From Micromonospora cremea (GTDB taxonomy: Bacteria > Actinomycetota > Actinomycetes > Mycobacteriales > Micromonosporaceae): a stretch of 64,000 bases of DNA. Shown here piece by piece: positions 36,618 to 45,396 of the stretch. The stretch lies in the NCBI RefSeq assembly GCF_900143515.1, contig NZ_FSQT01000002.1, positions 3,101,501-3,165,500 on the forward strand, given 5' to 3'. Every line of letters starts with the position of its first letter. The first letter of the stretch is position 1. The position numbers and the translations under genes were made by a program. Below the pieces are notes generated by a model. It saw only the letters and a list, made by a program, of their open reading frames with translations. It ran no database searches and had not been told where the DNA came from.

Positions 36618-37133
36618 ATGGCGGATTCCGGAGTCAACCCCACGGCGGCGGCCCTGCTCGGGCTGCTCCATGAGGGTCCCATGACAGGCGGTCAGTTGAT
36701 GGCCGCCGCTGAGCGCCGGCTGGCGCCGTACTGGTCGATGACCCGCAGCCAGGTCTACCGCGAGTTGCCGGTGCTGGCCGAGCGAGGTCTGGTGCGGCTC
36801 GGCAAGCCGGGCCCGCGGATGAGTCAGCCGTACTCGCTCACCGCCAGTGGGAAACGGACATTTTCCCGCTGGCTGACCGAGTACCCGGGGCGGGACACCA
36901 TCCGCAACCCGATAGCGCTCCGGATGGCCTTCGGCGAGTTGCATTCCGCCAGCCAGCTCAAGAGCCTGTACGCCTCCGCCAACGAATACCACACCGAGGC
37001 CCTGGCCCAGGTGCGAGAACAGGTCAAGAACGCCAAACGGGACGGGGAGACCTACGACGCCAGCGCGCTGGAGTTCGCCGTCGCCTACCACCGCGCGGCC
37101 CTGTCGTGGCTGAAGTCCGCCCCCGTCGGGTGA
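36618..37133 (+). CDS. PadR-family transcriptional regulator
   Basis: 171 residues. The N-terminal winged helix is PTAAALLGLLHEGPMTGGQL, WSMTRSQVYRELPVLAERGL and the wing VRLGKPGPRMSQPYSLTASG. The C-terminal part is the helical PadR-C domain (FSRWLTEYPGRDTIRNPIAL onward) used for dimerisation. PadR proteins sense small molecules or stress and usually control an adjacent transporter or catabolic gene; neither neighbour is an obvious target. ATG 36618 is chosen from domain position, since the frame is open to 36540. Confidence 0.8.
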   Translation: MADSGVNPTAAALLGLLHEGPMTGGQLMAAAERRLAPYWSMTRSQVYRELPVLAERGLVRLGKPGPRMSQPYSLTASGKRTFSRWLTEYPGRDTIRNPIALRMAFGELHSASQLKSLYASANEYHTEALAQVREQVKNAKRDGETYDASALEFAVAYHRAALSWLKSAPVG

Positions 37134-37197
37134 CCGCCGGCGGATTCGCGCATAGGGAACGAGCTGCTCCGCCCGCGGCACAGTACGCTTATCTGTC

Positions 37198-38319
37198 GTG
37201 ACCGCTGCCGATTACGCCGAACAGCTCAAGGAACTCGACGCCACCCTGCGAAACATCGAGGCCGTCCTCAACCTGGACCGTCTGCACGAGGACAAGGCCC
37301 GGCTGGAGGAGGCGGCTTCCGCCCCCGACCTCTGGGACGACCAGGCCAAGGCTCAGCAGGTGACCTCGCAGCTGTCGTACGTCAACGGCGAGATCAGCAA
37401 GCTGGGCAGCCTGCGTTCCCAGCTCGACGACGCCAAGGTGCTGCTGGAGCTGGCCGAGGCCGAGTCCGACCCGGGCGTGCTGACCGAGGTCGAATCGGAG
37501 ATCACCGGGCTGACCAAGGCCATCCAGGAGATGGAGGTCCGCACCCTGCTCTCCGGCGAGTACGACTCCCGGGAGGCGCTGGTCGCCATCCGGGCCGGCG
37601 CGGGTGGCGTGGACGCGGCGGACTTCGCCGAGATGCTGCTGCGCATGTACCTGCGCTGGGCGGAGCGGCACGGCTACCCGACCGAGGTCTACGAGACCTC
37701 GTACGCCGAGGAGGCGGGCCTGAAGTCGGCCACCTTCGCGGTCAAGGTGCCCTACGCGTACGGCACGCTGAGCGTCGAGTCGGGGACCCACCGGCTGGTC
37801 CGGATCAGCCCGTTCGACAACCAGGGCCGCCGGCAGACCAGCTTCGCGGGCGTGGAGGTCCTGCCGGTCACCGAGCAGACCGACCACATCGACATCCCGG
37901 AGAACGAGGTGCGGGTCGACGTGTACCGCTCCTCCGGCCCGGGCGGGCAGAGCGTCAACACCACCGACTCGGCGGTCCGGCTCACCCACATTCCGACCGG
38001 CATCGTGGTGACCTGTCAGAACGAGAAGTCCCAGCTGCAGAACAAGGCCTCCGCGCTGCGGGTGCTCCAGGCTCGGCTGCTGGAGCGCAAGCGCCAGGAG
38101 GAGCAGGCCAAGCTGGAGGGGCTCAAGGAGAACGCGGCCGGCTCCTGGGGCGACCAGATGCGCTCCTACGTCCTGCACCCGTATCAGATGGTGAAGGATC
38201 TCCGAACCGAGCAGGAGACCGGCAATCCGAGCGCGGTCTTCGACGGCGAGTTGGACGGCTTCATCGAAGCGGGTATCCGCTGGCGCAAGCAGCGTCAGCT
38301 CGCCGGCGACGGTGCGTGA
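37198..38319 (+). CDS. prfB: Peptide chain release factor 2
   Basis: 373 residues. RF2 ends translation at UGA and UAA. It carries the SPF anticodon-like tripeptide (residues 204-206 in [10 protein letters not shown]) and the catalytic GGQ (249-251 in [11 protein letters not shown]), which set it apart from RF1 (PxT). There is no in-frame TGA near codon 25, so this copy does not use the programmed +1 frameshift known from many bacteria. GTG 37198 lies 8 nt after TACGCT (37184-37189) with no ribosome site, so it is probably leaderless. It precedes ftsE, ftsX and smpB as in other actinobacteria. Confidence 0.95.
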   Translation: MTAADYAEQLKELDATLRNIEAVLNLDRLHEDKARLEEAASAPDLWDDQAKAQQVTSQLSYVNGEISKLGSLRSQLDDAKVLLELAEAESDPGVLTEVESEITGLTKAIQEMEVRTLLSGEYDSREALVAIRAGAGGVDAADFAEMLLRMYLRWAERHGYPTEVYETSYAEEAGLKSATFAVKVPYAYGTLSVESGTHRLVRISPFDNQGRRQTSFAGVEVLPVTEQTDHIDIPENEVRVDVYRSSGPGGQSVNTTDSAVRLTHIPTGIVVTCQNEKSQLQNKASALRVLQARLLERKRQEEQAKLEGLKENAAGSWGDQMRSYVLHPYQMVKDLRTEQETGNPSAVFDGELDGFIEAGIRWRKQRQLAGDGA

Positions 38320-38401
38320 TCACACGCGGGCGGAGCGCGTCGTCGATCTCCTGGTAGAGCCCTAATTCGAGGACGCGCACCCTCTGTGCGGGGCGTGGGG
38401 C

Positions 38402-38429
38402 TTGGCTCTGTCGTCACACCGCGTAGACT
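38402..38429 (+). promoter_or_regulatory. Leaderless promoter of ftsE
   Basis: TTGGCT (38402-38407), a 16-nt spacer, and TAGACT (38424-38429), which ends 8 nt before GTG 38438. Transcription would start at or next to the start codon. Confidence 0.55.
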
Positions 38430-38437
38430 CACCACCC

Positions 38438-39118
38438 GTGATTCAGCTTGAGCAAGTGACGAAGACGTACCCGAAGGCGTCCCGGCCTTCGCTCGACAAC
38501 GTGTCCGTCTCGATCGAGAAGGGCGAGTTCGTCTTCTTCATCGGTCCATCCGGCTCCGGCAAGTCCACGATCATCAAAATGCTGCTGCACGAGGTCGCGC
38601 CTAACAAGGGGCGCGTCGTCGTCAACGGCAAGGACGTCACCTCGATGCGCTCCTGGAAGCGACCCCACTTCCGGCGCTCGATCGGCTGCGTCTTTCAGGA
38701 CTTCCGGCTGCTGCCGAACCGCACCGCGTACGAGAACGTGGCGTTCGCCCTTGAGGTGATCGGCAAGACCAAGGCGGTTGCCCGTCGGGTCGTGCCGGAG
38801 GTGCTGGAGCTGGTCGGGCTCGGTGGCAAGGAGCACCGCTACCCGCACGAGCTCTCCGGTGGTGAGCAGCAGCGGGTCGCCGTCGCCCGGGCGTTCGTGA
38901 ACCGTCCGCTGATCCTGCTGGCGGACGAGCCCACGGGAAACCTGGACCCGGACACCTCGATCGAGATCATGCGTCTGCTGGACCGGATCAACCGCACCGG
39001 CACGACCGTCGTGATGGTCACCCACGATTCAAACATCGTGAACCAGATGCGCCGCCGCGTCGTAGAGATTGAGAGCGGTCGCATCGTCCGTGACCAGGCC
39101 CGCGGCGTTTACGGGTGA
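38438..39118 (+). CDS. ftsE: Cell-division ABC transporter ATPase FtsE
   Basis: 226 residues: Walker [10 protein letters not shown] (from residue 36), Q-loop [19 protein letters not shown], signature [15 protein letters not shown], Walker [14 protein letters not shown] and H-loop [10 protein letters not shown]. FtsE with FtsX links the division ring to extracellular peptidoglycan hydrolases (RipC in mycobacteria). GTG 38438 is favoured over the upstream GTG at 38402: the protein then starts [14 protein letters not shown] as in homologues and sits 8 nt after a good -10 box. ftsX follows after 67 nt. Confidence 0.94.
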   Translation: MIQLEQVTKTYPKASRPSLDNVSVSIEKGEFVFFIGPSGSGKSTIIKMLLHEVAPNKGRVVVNGKDVTSMRSWKRPHFRRSIGCVFQDFRLLPNRTAYENVAFALEVIGKTKAVARRVVPEVLELVGLGGKEHRYPHELSGGEQQRVAVARAFVNRPLILLADEPTGNLDPDTSIEIMRLLDRINRTGTTVVMVTHDSNIVNQMRRRVVEIESGRIVRDQARGVYG

Positions 39119-39185
39119 GCCGGCGCTCCACCCCTGCGCAGCCTGACGACGAGAACCTCATGCCGGAGACCCGGAGGAACCCCCG

Positions 39186-40061
39186 ATGCGCGTGAAATAC
39201 GTCCTGTCCGAGGTACTGGTCGGACTGTGGCGCAACGTGACCATGACCATCGCGATGATCATCACGATGGCGGTCTCGCTGACCATGCTCGGCGCCAGCG
39301 GTCTCATGTACCGCCAGGTCGACGACATGAAGGACCTCTACTACAAGAACATCCAAGTCTCGATCTTCCTCAACACCGACGTGACCGAAGAGCAGCGCGC
39401 GCAGATGGACGCGAAGCTCAAGGCCGACCCGCTGGTCAGCGAGGTCATCTACGTCGACAAGGCCGAGGCGTACAAGCGGTTCCAGGAGATGTTCCAGGAC
39501 GCGCCTGACCTGATCAGCGCCGTCAAGGAGGACAGCCTTCCGCCGTCGTTCCGGATCAAGCTGAACAACCCGGAGCAGTACAAGAACATCTACGACCAGT
39601 ACAAGGACACCGAGGGCGTCGACGAGATCATTGACCAGAGTCGACTACTGGACAAGGTCTTCAACATCCTCACCGCGATCCAGAACATCGCCCTGGCCGC
39701 CGCCATCGTGATGGCGGTCGCCGCTCTGCTGCTGGTCGCCAACACCATTCAGGTGGCCGCGTACAGCAAGCGGCGGGAGGTGGCGGTCATGAAGCTCGTC
39801 GGCGCATCCAACTGGTTCATCCAGGCGCCGTTCGTGCTGGAGGCCGTGGTGGCCGGCCTGATCGGCTCGTTGCTCGGCCTGGTGGCCCTGATAGCGGCGA
39901 AGTATCTGCTCTTCGACGGGTCGCTCAAGGCCTTGGAGGGCCTGCTCTCGCCGATCAGCTGGGGCGACATCCTGTTCATCTTCCCGCTGATGGCCGGCGT
40001 CGGTGGCCTGATTAGCGCCGCCACCGCCTGGATCACCCTCCGCTTCTACCTGCGGGTGTAG
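39186..40061 (+). CDS. ftsX: Cell-division membrane protein FtsX
   Basis: 291 residues with four transmembrane helices. One near the N-terminus (NVTMTIAMIITMAVSLTMLG) is followed by an extracytoplasmic domain (about 45-155) with IQVSIFLNTDVTEEQRAQM and VIYVDKAEAYKRFQEMFQDA. Three C-terminal helices follow: NIALAAAIVMAVAALLLVAN, FVLEAVVAGLIGSLLGLVAL and ILFIFPLMAGVGGLISAATA. The outer loop binds and activates cell-wall hydrolases in relatives. GGAGG lies 8 nt before ATG 39186. Confidence 0.94.
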   Translation: MRVKYVLSEVLVGLWRNVTMTIAMIITMAVSLTMLGASGLMYRQVDDMKDLYYKNIQVSIFLNTDVTEEQRAQMDAKLKADPLVSEVIYVDKAEAYKRFQEMFQDAPDLISAVKEDSLPPSFRIKLNNPEQYKNIYDQYKDTEGVDEIIDQSRLLDKVFNILTAIQNIALAAAIVMAVAALLLVANTIQVAAYSKRREVAVMKLVGASNWFIQAPFVLEAVVAGLIGSLLGLVALIAAKYLLFDGSLKALEGLLSPISWGDILFIFPLMAGVGGLISAATAWITLRFYLRV

Positions 40062-40093
40062 CGACCGTACGGGTCGTCCCGTTCGTCTCCCGA

Positions 40094-40133
40094 GGGCCCT
40101 CCCGCGCCGGAAATAAACGGCGCGGGAGGGTCC
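40094..40133 (+). terminator. Terminator of ftsEX
   Basis: GGGCCCTCCCGCGCCG (40094-40109) pairs with CGGCGCGGGAGGGTCC (40118-40133), 16 bp with one G-U, around an A-rich loop. The stem ends where a TTGACA (40134-40139) begins, so termination and the smpB promoter are adjacent. Confidence 0.85.
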
Positions 40134-40202
40134 TTGACATTCAGGTAGCATGATCGGTTGTCCGGCCGGGGTGACCCCGGTGGCGGATGATCAGGAGAGG
40201 GG

Positions 40203-40691
40203 GTGGCGCCGATGCCACGGGAAAAGGGGCGCAAGGTGGTCGCCTCCAACAAGAAGGCGCGCCATGACTACTCGATCCTCGACACGTACGAGGCGGGCAT
40301 GGCGCTGACCGGCACCGAGGTCAAGTCGCTGCGGGCCGGGCGGGCGTCGCTGGTGGACGCGTTCGCCCAGGAGCGCAACGGCGAGTTGTACCTGCATGCG
40401 ATGCACATCCCGGAGTACACCCAGGGCACCTGGACCAATCACGAGCCCCGGCGTACCCGCAAGCTGTTGCTCAATCGTGGGGAGATCGACCGGCTGATCG
40501 GCAAGACCCGTGAGGGGGGCCTGACCATGGTCCCGTTGCAGGTCTACTTCTCCGACGGCTGGGCCAAGGTGGAGATCGCCCTGGCCAAGGGCAAGAAGTC
40601 GTACGACAAGCGCCAGGACCTCGCCAAGCGGGACGCGGACCGGGAGATCGCCCGGGTCAGCGGCCGGCGCGGCAAGGGAATGGACGACTAG
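40203..40691 (+). CDS. smpB: SsrA-binding protein SmpB
   Basis: 162 residues. SmpB carries tmRNA to stalled ribosomes. Family features: [78 protein letters not shown] and the basic C-terminal tail [20 protein letters not shown] that mimics the anticodon side. GTG 40203 is used because AGGAG ends 5 nt before it; ATG 40212 is the alternative. It is followed by ssrA, the RNA partner, 105 nt downstream. Confidence 0.95.
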   Translation: MAPMPREKGRKVVASNKKARHDYSILDTYEAGMALTGTEVKSLRAGRASLVDAFAQERNGELYLHAMHIPEYTQGTWTNHEPRRTRKLLLNRGEIDRLIGKTREGGLTMVPLQVYFSDGWAKVEIALAKGKKSYDKRQDLAKRDADREIARVSGRRGKGMDD

Positions 40692-40796
40692 TTCGTCCCG
40701 TTTGTCCGGGTCGGCGAGTCGGCCCGGGGCTCGGGATGAAACCCGTTGCGGCAGGCGTTAGTCTTGTCAGTGCCGCCAACATCGGCGGCCCGTCGA

Positions 40797-41172
40797 GGGG
40801 GTGACTGGTTTCGACTTCGTACGCAGCGACAGGGGAAGCGAGCCGAGGAAGCCGACGTCGTCTCGAGAATCGGTCGTCGGAAACTTATAAGCGCCAAGAA
40901 CAATCGCGCTGACTTCGCTCTCGCCGCCTGAGGCGAGTAGCTAAGTCTGTCGGCCTGGGAACGCCTTCGTCCCAGTAGCCGGCATCAGCTAGAAGGCTGG
41001 CCAATCGGACCCGGTCGCGGGGTCCGTGCGGCGAGATTAATCAGCGACTGGGCCCGTCACACCAACTTGCTCGCGTGAGCGGTGGGGCCGAGTAGAGGCA
41101 CAGCGAGCTGCGCTCGGAGAAGCCCTGACAAACCGGCGAAGGACCCGGGTTCGATTCCCGGCACCTCCACCA
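40797..41172 (+). ncRNA. ssrA: Transfer-messenger RNA (tmRNA)
   Basis: 376 nt. The 5' end GGGGGTGACTGGTTTCGACT and the 3' end GGTTCGATTCCCGGCACC with an encoded CCA form the alanine-tRNA-like part. The acceptor stem pairs GGGGGTG with CACCTCC. The mRNA-like part encodes the tag AKNNRADFALAA from GCC 40893 to TGA 40929-40931, ending in the protease signal ALAA. Segments between the tag and the 3' domain can form the usual pseudoknots (for example ACCCGGTCGCGGGGT). tmRNA with SmpB rescues ribosomes stalled on broken mRNAs and marks the peptide for degradation. Confidence 0.97.
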
Positions 41173-41174
41173 AG

Positions 41175-41208
41175 CGATGCGCCCCGGCCCACCGGCCGGG
41201 GCGCATCG
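41175..41208 (+). terminator. Terminator of ssrA
   Basis: CGATGCGCCCCGGCC (41175-41189) pairs perfectly with GGCCGGGGCGCATCG (41194-41208) around CACC. It starts 3 nt after the tmRNA CCA end. Confidence 0.9.
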
Positions 41209-41293
41209 TCGTATCCGGGCCACGGCTCCGGTGTGCGCACCCCGGGGCTTGCCAGGACACGGCCGAGAGCCCCCTTCGCCTACGCTTCCGACT

Positions 41294-41971
41294 GTGCGGA
41301 TCGAGAAACTGCGCCTGTCGGTCGGCGCGTCACCCGGCCAGCGCACCGTCTCGGTGCTGGCCGGCGTGTTCGTCGCCGCGGTCAGTGCCGCGTTCGTGGT
41401 GCTGCCCCTGGTCGCTGACGGGCTGCTGCGCCAGCTGACCGGTCCGGGCGACGGTTTCGCCTCCTATGAGCAGGCCCGCGACCTGCCGCCCGGGATGCTG
41501 CCGCCCGCGCTACGGGACTCCGGCGGCGGTGCAGGGGACCATTCCGGGTTTGGCCCGCTCGTCGGGCTGTGCGGGCTGCCGTTCGCCCTGCTCGGCGTCT
41601 ACCTGGTGCTGCGGGTGCTGCGGACAGCCGCCTGGCTGGACGGCAGTCGGGCGCGGGTGCGCGGCGCGTTCGTCAGCCGGACCGTCGACCTCGCCACCGC
41701 CCGGATCGACGCCGGGCCGTACTGCGAGGCGGGGGACGACGACCCACGGGCGCGGGGGCACTGGGGGGCCATCGTCGCCACCGACCACGACAGCGGACGG
41801 CGGGTCACCATCCCCCTGCGCGGTATGGGGCTGCCCACCCTGCCCCCGTCCGAGTTGCGGGCGCTGGCCGACGCGATCACCACCGGGCGTCCCACCGACG
41901 GCCGGGACGGCGACGCGCATGCCATCGCCGGCGCGCTGCGTCGCCGCGCGGAGCATGCGCTGGAGGGCTGA
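41294..41971 (+). CDS. Membrane protein with two hydrophobic helices, unknown function
   Basis: 225 residues. The start RIEKLRLSVGASPGQRTVSV leads into helix 1 (VLAGVFVAAVSAAFVVLPLV). A polar, extracytoplasmic stretch with PPGMLPPALRDSGGG follows, then helix 2 (LVGLCGLPFALLGVYLVLRV) and a cytoplasmic domain of about 110 residues with WGAIVATDHDSGRRVTIPL and PPSELRALADAIT. This layout recalls small PH-like membrane proteins, but I cannot assign a family. GTG 41294 is 7 nt after TACGCT (41281-41286), a leaderless arrangement; the frame is open further upstream. Confidence 0.6.
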   Translation: MRIEKLRLSVGASPGQRTVSVLAGVFVAAVSAAFVVLPLVADGLLRQLTGPGDGFASYEQARDLPPGMLPPALRDSGGGAGDHSGFGPLVGLCGLPFALLGVYLVLRVLRTAAWLDGSRARVRGAFVSRTVDLATARIDAGPYCEAGDDDPRARGHWGAIVATDHDSGRRVTIPLRGMGLPTLPPSELRALADAITTGRPTDGRDGDAHAIAGALRRRAEHALEG

Positions 41972-42105
41972 TCCGCGTACGGGTGGGGCCGGCGGGACTG
42001 GTGCGGCCCGTGGGGCAGAAGAGGCGGCCAGGGGGCCTGGACAGGGGCGGACGGGCGGGTTCACCATCGCGGTATGTGGTAGCAGCGCAAGCGCGGGAGG
42101 TGCCC

Positions 42106-42621
42106 ATGGTCACCGGTCCGGTTCAGCAGCCGTCAGTCGTCGCCCGGCCCTGCGCCGCGCCACCGCATCCGAGCAGCCTCCCCACCGAGCGGCACCGCAC
42201 CGGGCTGCCCGGTGACCCACTCCCGGCGGGGATCGCCGGTGACCTGCGCGCGCTCGCCCGGGCCATCGCCGCAGCGCCGACCGAGCCATGCTGGCGCGAA
42301 CGCGTGCTGCTGCGACTGCACCCGGTCGGGCAGGGCTTCACCGAGCACGTCCAGGTCACCGAGGGTCCCGCCGGGCTCTACCGTGAACTGCTCACCCACG
42401 CGCCCCGGCTCCACCACGGGGTCCGGCTGCTCACCCGGGAGCACACCGCGATCGGCGCCGCGCTCCTGGCCGTGCGGCGGGTCGCCGAGCAGCCCGACGC
42501 CAGCCCGGACGAGTTGCGCCACCGGACCGCGTACCTGCTGCGGACGCTGGCACGGCATCGGCGGCGCGGCGCGGACCTGCTCTGGCAGGCGTACCAGACG
42601 GATCTGGGTGGCGAGACCTGA
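42106..42621 (+). CDS. Helical hypothetical protein, possibly hemerythrin-like
   Basis: 171 residues. A Pro/His-rich, poorly ordered N-terminus (about 1-45) is followed by helices: LRALARAIAAAPTEPCWRER, VLLRLHPVGQGFTEHVQVTE, the histidine-bearing THAPRLHHGVRLLTREHTAI, and LLRTLARHRRRGADLLWQAY. The spacing of histidines and acidic residues in a helical bundle suggests a distant hemerythrin/HHE relationship, but key ligands cannot be assigned. GGGAGG lies 5 nt before ATG 42106. A real hemerythrin-domain gene is at 50918. Confidence 0.55.
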   Translation: MVTGPVQQPSVVARPCAAPPHPSSLPTERHRTGLPGDPLPAGIAGDLRALARAIAAAPTEPCWRERVLLRLHPVGQGFTEHVQVTEGPAGLYRELLTHAPRLHHGVRLLTREHTAIGAALLAVRRVAEQPDASPDELRHRTAYLLRTLARHRRRGADLLWQAYQTDLGGET

Positions 42622-42674
42622 GCGCGGGCTCGCGCGGGCGGGAACCGGGGCGTCGGCGGGCACGTCGAACCCGT

Positions 42675-43631
42675 ATGCGTCGATCGCTTCTGCCCCTCGG
42701 TCTGCCCCTGCTGGTGCTCGCGGCCGGCTGCGCCCCGACCGCTGGCGACCCGGCCGATGGACCCACCGCCCCAGAGCACCGGTGGGAGGCGTTCGACCAG
42801 CGGGCCATCGAGGTCGCCGAGGCGTGGCGTCCCGGCCCCGAGTGGCGCACCGGGTACGTCCCGTTGCAGGGGCCGACCGTGCTGACCGGCGACCCGCGCT
42901 TCACCCCCGACACCGAGGCCGCCTTCCTGGCCGGCTGGTACCGGGAGCGGGTGCCCATCCCGCCCACCCGGGTCGGCGGGGAGATCCGCTTCCCGGACGG
43001 CACGCTGACCGTGCCGTTGGTCAGCGCGGCGGAGGCGTACCGGCAGCTCGACCAGGGTGACCCGCTGCCCTGTCCCGGGCGGCCGAAGCGGCCCGGACTG
43101 CCGACGCCCGGCCCCAGCGTCGAACCGGGACCGGACGGCTGGGTCAGCAGCGCACCGGAGACCGGCTGCCTTCCGCTGACCGTCACCGGCGTCACGCTCG
43201 GCGCCGTGCCGGTCCGCACCAGCCGAGGCGAGGCGCAGGTCCCGGCCTGGCTGTTCACCGTCGAGGAGCTGGCCACTCCGGTGGCGCGGCTCGCCGTCGC
43301 GCCGGCGGCCATCACCCCGGTTCCCAAGCCCACCGCGCCCGCGCGGCCGCTGCCGGACCGACTGCGGTCCGCTCAGGACGTGATGGCCGTCGACGGCTCG
43401 CGGCTGACCGTCCGGCTCGGTGTCGGCGCCTGCGACACCGGGATCACTCCGCTGGTCCAGGAACGGCCGGACGTGGTGGTGGTCGGCGGCGGCTTCGTCG
43501 CCCAGTCCTACGGCCTCTGTCCGGACGTGCTCAAGCCGGAGCCGGTGACCGTCACCCTGGCCGCGCCGCTGGGCGCCCGGCCGGTGCTGGACGTCTCCAC
43601 CGGTGCCCCGCTGTTGATCCGCCCGCGCTGA
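42675..43631 (+). CDS. Secreted lipoprotein, unknown function
   Basis: 318 residues. The signal peptide MRRSLLPLGLPLLVLAAGC ends in the lipobox LAAGC (cysteine residue 19), so the protein is lipid-anchored outside the membrane. The mature part has two similar-looking halves of beta-rich sequence around a Pro-rich linker (RPKRPGLPTPGPSVEPGPDG) and contains a few cysteines (LPCPGR, TGCLPL, GACDTG, YGLCPD) that could pair. No enzyme motif is recognised. It is convergent with the decarboxylase gene. Confidence 0.65.
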   Translation: MRRSLLPLGLPLLVLAAGCAPTAGDPADGPTAPEHRWEAFDQRAIEVAEAWRPGPEWRTGYVPLQGPTVLTGDPRFTPDTEAAFLAGWYRERVPIPPTRVGGEIRFPDGTLTVPLVSAAEAYRQLDQGDPLPCPGRPKRPGLPTPGPSVEPGPDGWVSSAPETGCLPLTVTGVTLGAVPVRTSRGEAQVPAWLFTVEELATPVARLAVAPAAITPVPKPTAPARPLPDRLRSAQDVMAVDGSRLTVRLGVGACDTGITPLVQERPDVVVVGGGFVAQSYGLCPDVLKPEPVTVTLAAPLGARPVLDVSTGAPLLIRPR

Positions 43632-43658
43632 CCGGGTGAGGCGGGCGGGGAGTGCGGG

Positions 43659-45254
43659 TCAGAGGATGCTGGGCACGTCGGTGTTGATCGGCACCGGCAG
43701 CACGGTGGGGCGGTCGGCGCGCAGTCCGGCGGCGAGCGCCGAGCCGAGCTGGTCGGGTGTCTCGACCACCTCGGTGGCGCAGCCGTAGCCGGCCGCGATC
43801 GCCGTGACGTCCAGGCCCGGCAGATCTAGTCCGGGCACCCCGGGCGTCTTCTTCAGCTCGGCGAACGCCTTGAGGATCGCGTACTGCTGGTTGACCGGAA
43901 CGACCACCACCACCGGCAGGGACAGCCGTGCGGCGGTCCACAGCGCCTGCACCGAGTAGTGGAAGGAGCCGTCGCCGACCACCGCCACCACCGGTCGGCC
44001 ACGGCCGGTGTCCCGCTCGGCCAGTGCCACCCCGACCGCGGCCGGCAGGCCGTAGCCGAGACCGCCGCTGGCCATCGTGAAGTACGACGCCGGGCGGGTG
44101 ATCCGCAGCCGGCGGCGCAGTGCGGACAGGTTGGACGGTGACTCCTGGACCAGCACCCCGTCCGCCGGCCAGTGCGCGGCCAGCGCGGCGAACAGGGCGT
44201 CGGCGCTCAGCGGCGCGGTGACCTCCGCCGGCGCCGGCGCGGCCCGGGGTGCCGGTGGCGGCCGGTCGGTCGGCGGCGTCAGTTCGAGCAGCGCGGCCAG
44301 GGTCAGCCCGGGATCGCCGAGCAGGCTGTCCCCGACCGGGGCCCGGGCGGCCTCGTCCGGGTCGTCCGTGACGTGCAGCAGCCGGGTGCCGTCGGGCAGA
44401 TGGTCGCCCGGCACGTACGGGTAGTAGCGGAACACCGGAGCGCCGACCACCAGCACGGTGTCGTGTCCACGCAGCGCCTCGGCCAGCGGCCCGATGGCGA
44501 ACGGCAGCACCCCGCGAAACTGCGGGTGGTCCTCCGGGAACACGGCCCGCTCCGGCGCGGGGGCCGACCAGACCGGCGCGGCCAGTCGCTCGGCCAGCGC
44601 GACCGCGGTCGACCAACTGTGGGACCGGTCCACCCCGGGCCCGAACACCAGGACCGGGTCGCGGCTGCTGGCCAGGGCTCGGGCGAACTCGCCCAGCCGC
44701 TGCGGGTCCGGCGCGAACCGGGTGGCCACCGTGCGCGGCGCGGGTGGAGGGTCGGCCGGCTGGTCCCAGTCGTCCATCGGCAGGGAGAGGAACACCGGCC
44801 CGGCCGGCGGCTGCACCGCGGTCGCGTACGCGCGCAGCAGCGCCGGCGGGATGTCCTGCGCCCGGACCGGCTCGTAGCCCCACTTCACGTACGGCTGGGG
44901 CAGCTCGGCGGCCCGGCGGCTGGTCAGCCGGGGTTCGAGCAGCAGCATCTCGCGGGTCTGCTGGCCGGCGGTGACGATCAGCGGGGTCTTGTTGTGCCAG
45001 GCGGTGACCATGTTGCCCATGCCGTTGCCGGTGCCCGGGGCGGTGTGCAGGTTGACGTGGGCGGGCGCGCCGGTGACCTGGGCGTAGCCGTCGGCCATCG
45101 CGACCGCCGTGGCCTCGTGCAGCGCGTGGACGTAGTGGAAGTCGGCCGGGAAGTCCCGCAGGAACGGCTCCTCGGTGGAGCCGGGGTTGCCGAAGATGGT
45201 GGTCATGCCGAGGGTGCGGAGCACGTCGTACGTCGCGTCCCGGACCGTTGCCAT
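43659..45254 (-). CDS. mdlC: Thiamine-diphosphate-dependent decarboxylase, benzoylformate decarboxylase type
   Basis: 531 residues with the three-domain ThDP enzyme layout. The N-terminal domain has TIFGNPGSTEEPFL and the ThDP-activating glutamate in HALHEATAVAMADGYAQ. The middle domain has VLVFGPGVDRSHSW. The C-terminal cofactor-binding domain has GGLGYGLPAAVGVALAE and the GDG...N motif VVGDGSFHYSVQAL through VPVNQQY. It resembles benzoylformate decarboxylase (mandelate pathway), which turns benzoylformate into benzaldehyde and CO2. No other mandelate gene is nearby, so a different 2-oxo acid is possible. ATG 45254 follows GGAGGCGGGTGGCG. Confidence 0.78.
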   Translation of the reverse strand: MATVRDATYDVLRTLGMTTIFGNPGSTEEPFLRDFPADFHYVHALHEATAVAMADGYAQVTGAPAHVNLHTAPGTGNGMGNMVTAWHNKTPLIVTAGQQTREMLLLEPRLTSRRAAELPQPYVKWGYEPVRAQDIPPALLRAYATAVQPPAGPVFLSLPMDDWDQPADPPPAPRTVATRFAPDPQRLGEFARALASSRDPVLVFGPGVDRSHSWSTAVALAERLAAPVWSAPAPERAVFPEDHPQFRGVLPFAIGPLAEALRGHDTVLVVGAPVFRYYPYVPGDHLPDGTRLLHVTDDPDEAARAPVGDSLLGDPGLTLAALLELTPPTDRPPPAPRAAPAPAEVTAPLSADALFAALAAHWPADGVLVQESPSNLSALRRRLRITRPASYFTMASGGLGYGLPAAVGVALAERDTGRGRPVVAVVGDGSFHYSVQALWTAARLSLPVVVVVPVNQQYAILKAFAELKKTPGVPGLDLPGLDVTAIAAGYGCATEVVETPDQLGSALAAGLRADRPTVLPVPINTDVPSIL

Positions 45255-45396
45255 CGCCACCCGCCTCCGTGTCGCGCGCAGGGACGACCGCGCCGCCCTC
45301 CCGATCAACCGAATCTATCGGGATGTGACGGACGTTTCGGGCGTTTCCGGGGCGTCGTGACCGGGCGCACCAGGGCCGGGCTGCGCCCGTGCCGGC

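Noticed and set aside
37198..37300. Programmed +1 frameshift in prfB
   Set aside because: The frame is continuous from GTG 37198 and there is no CTTTGA-type site near codon 25.
40746..40931. A 61-codon ORF ending in FALAA
   Set aside because: Its end is the tmRNA tag sequence; the rest is the tmRNA 5' part, not a protein gene.
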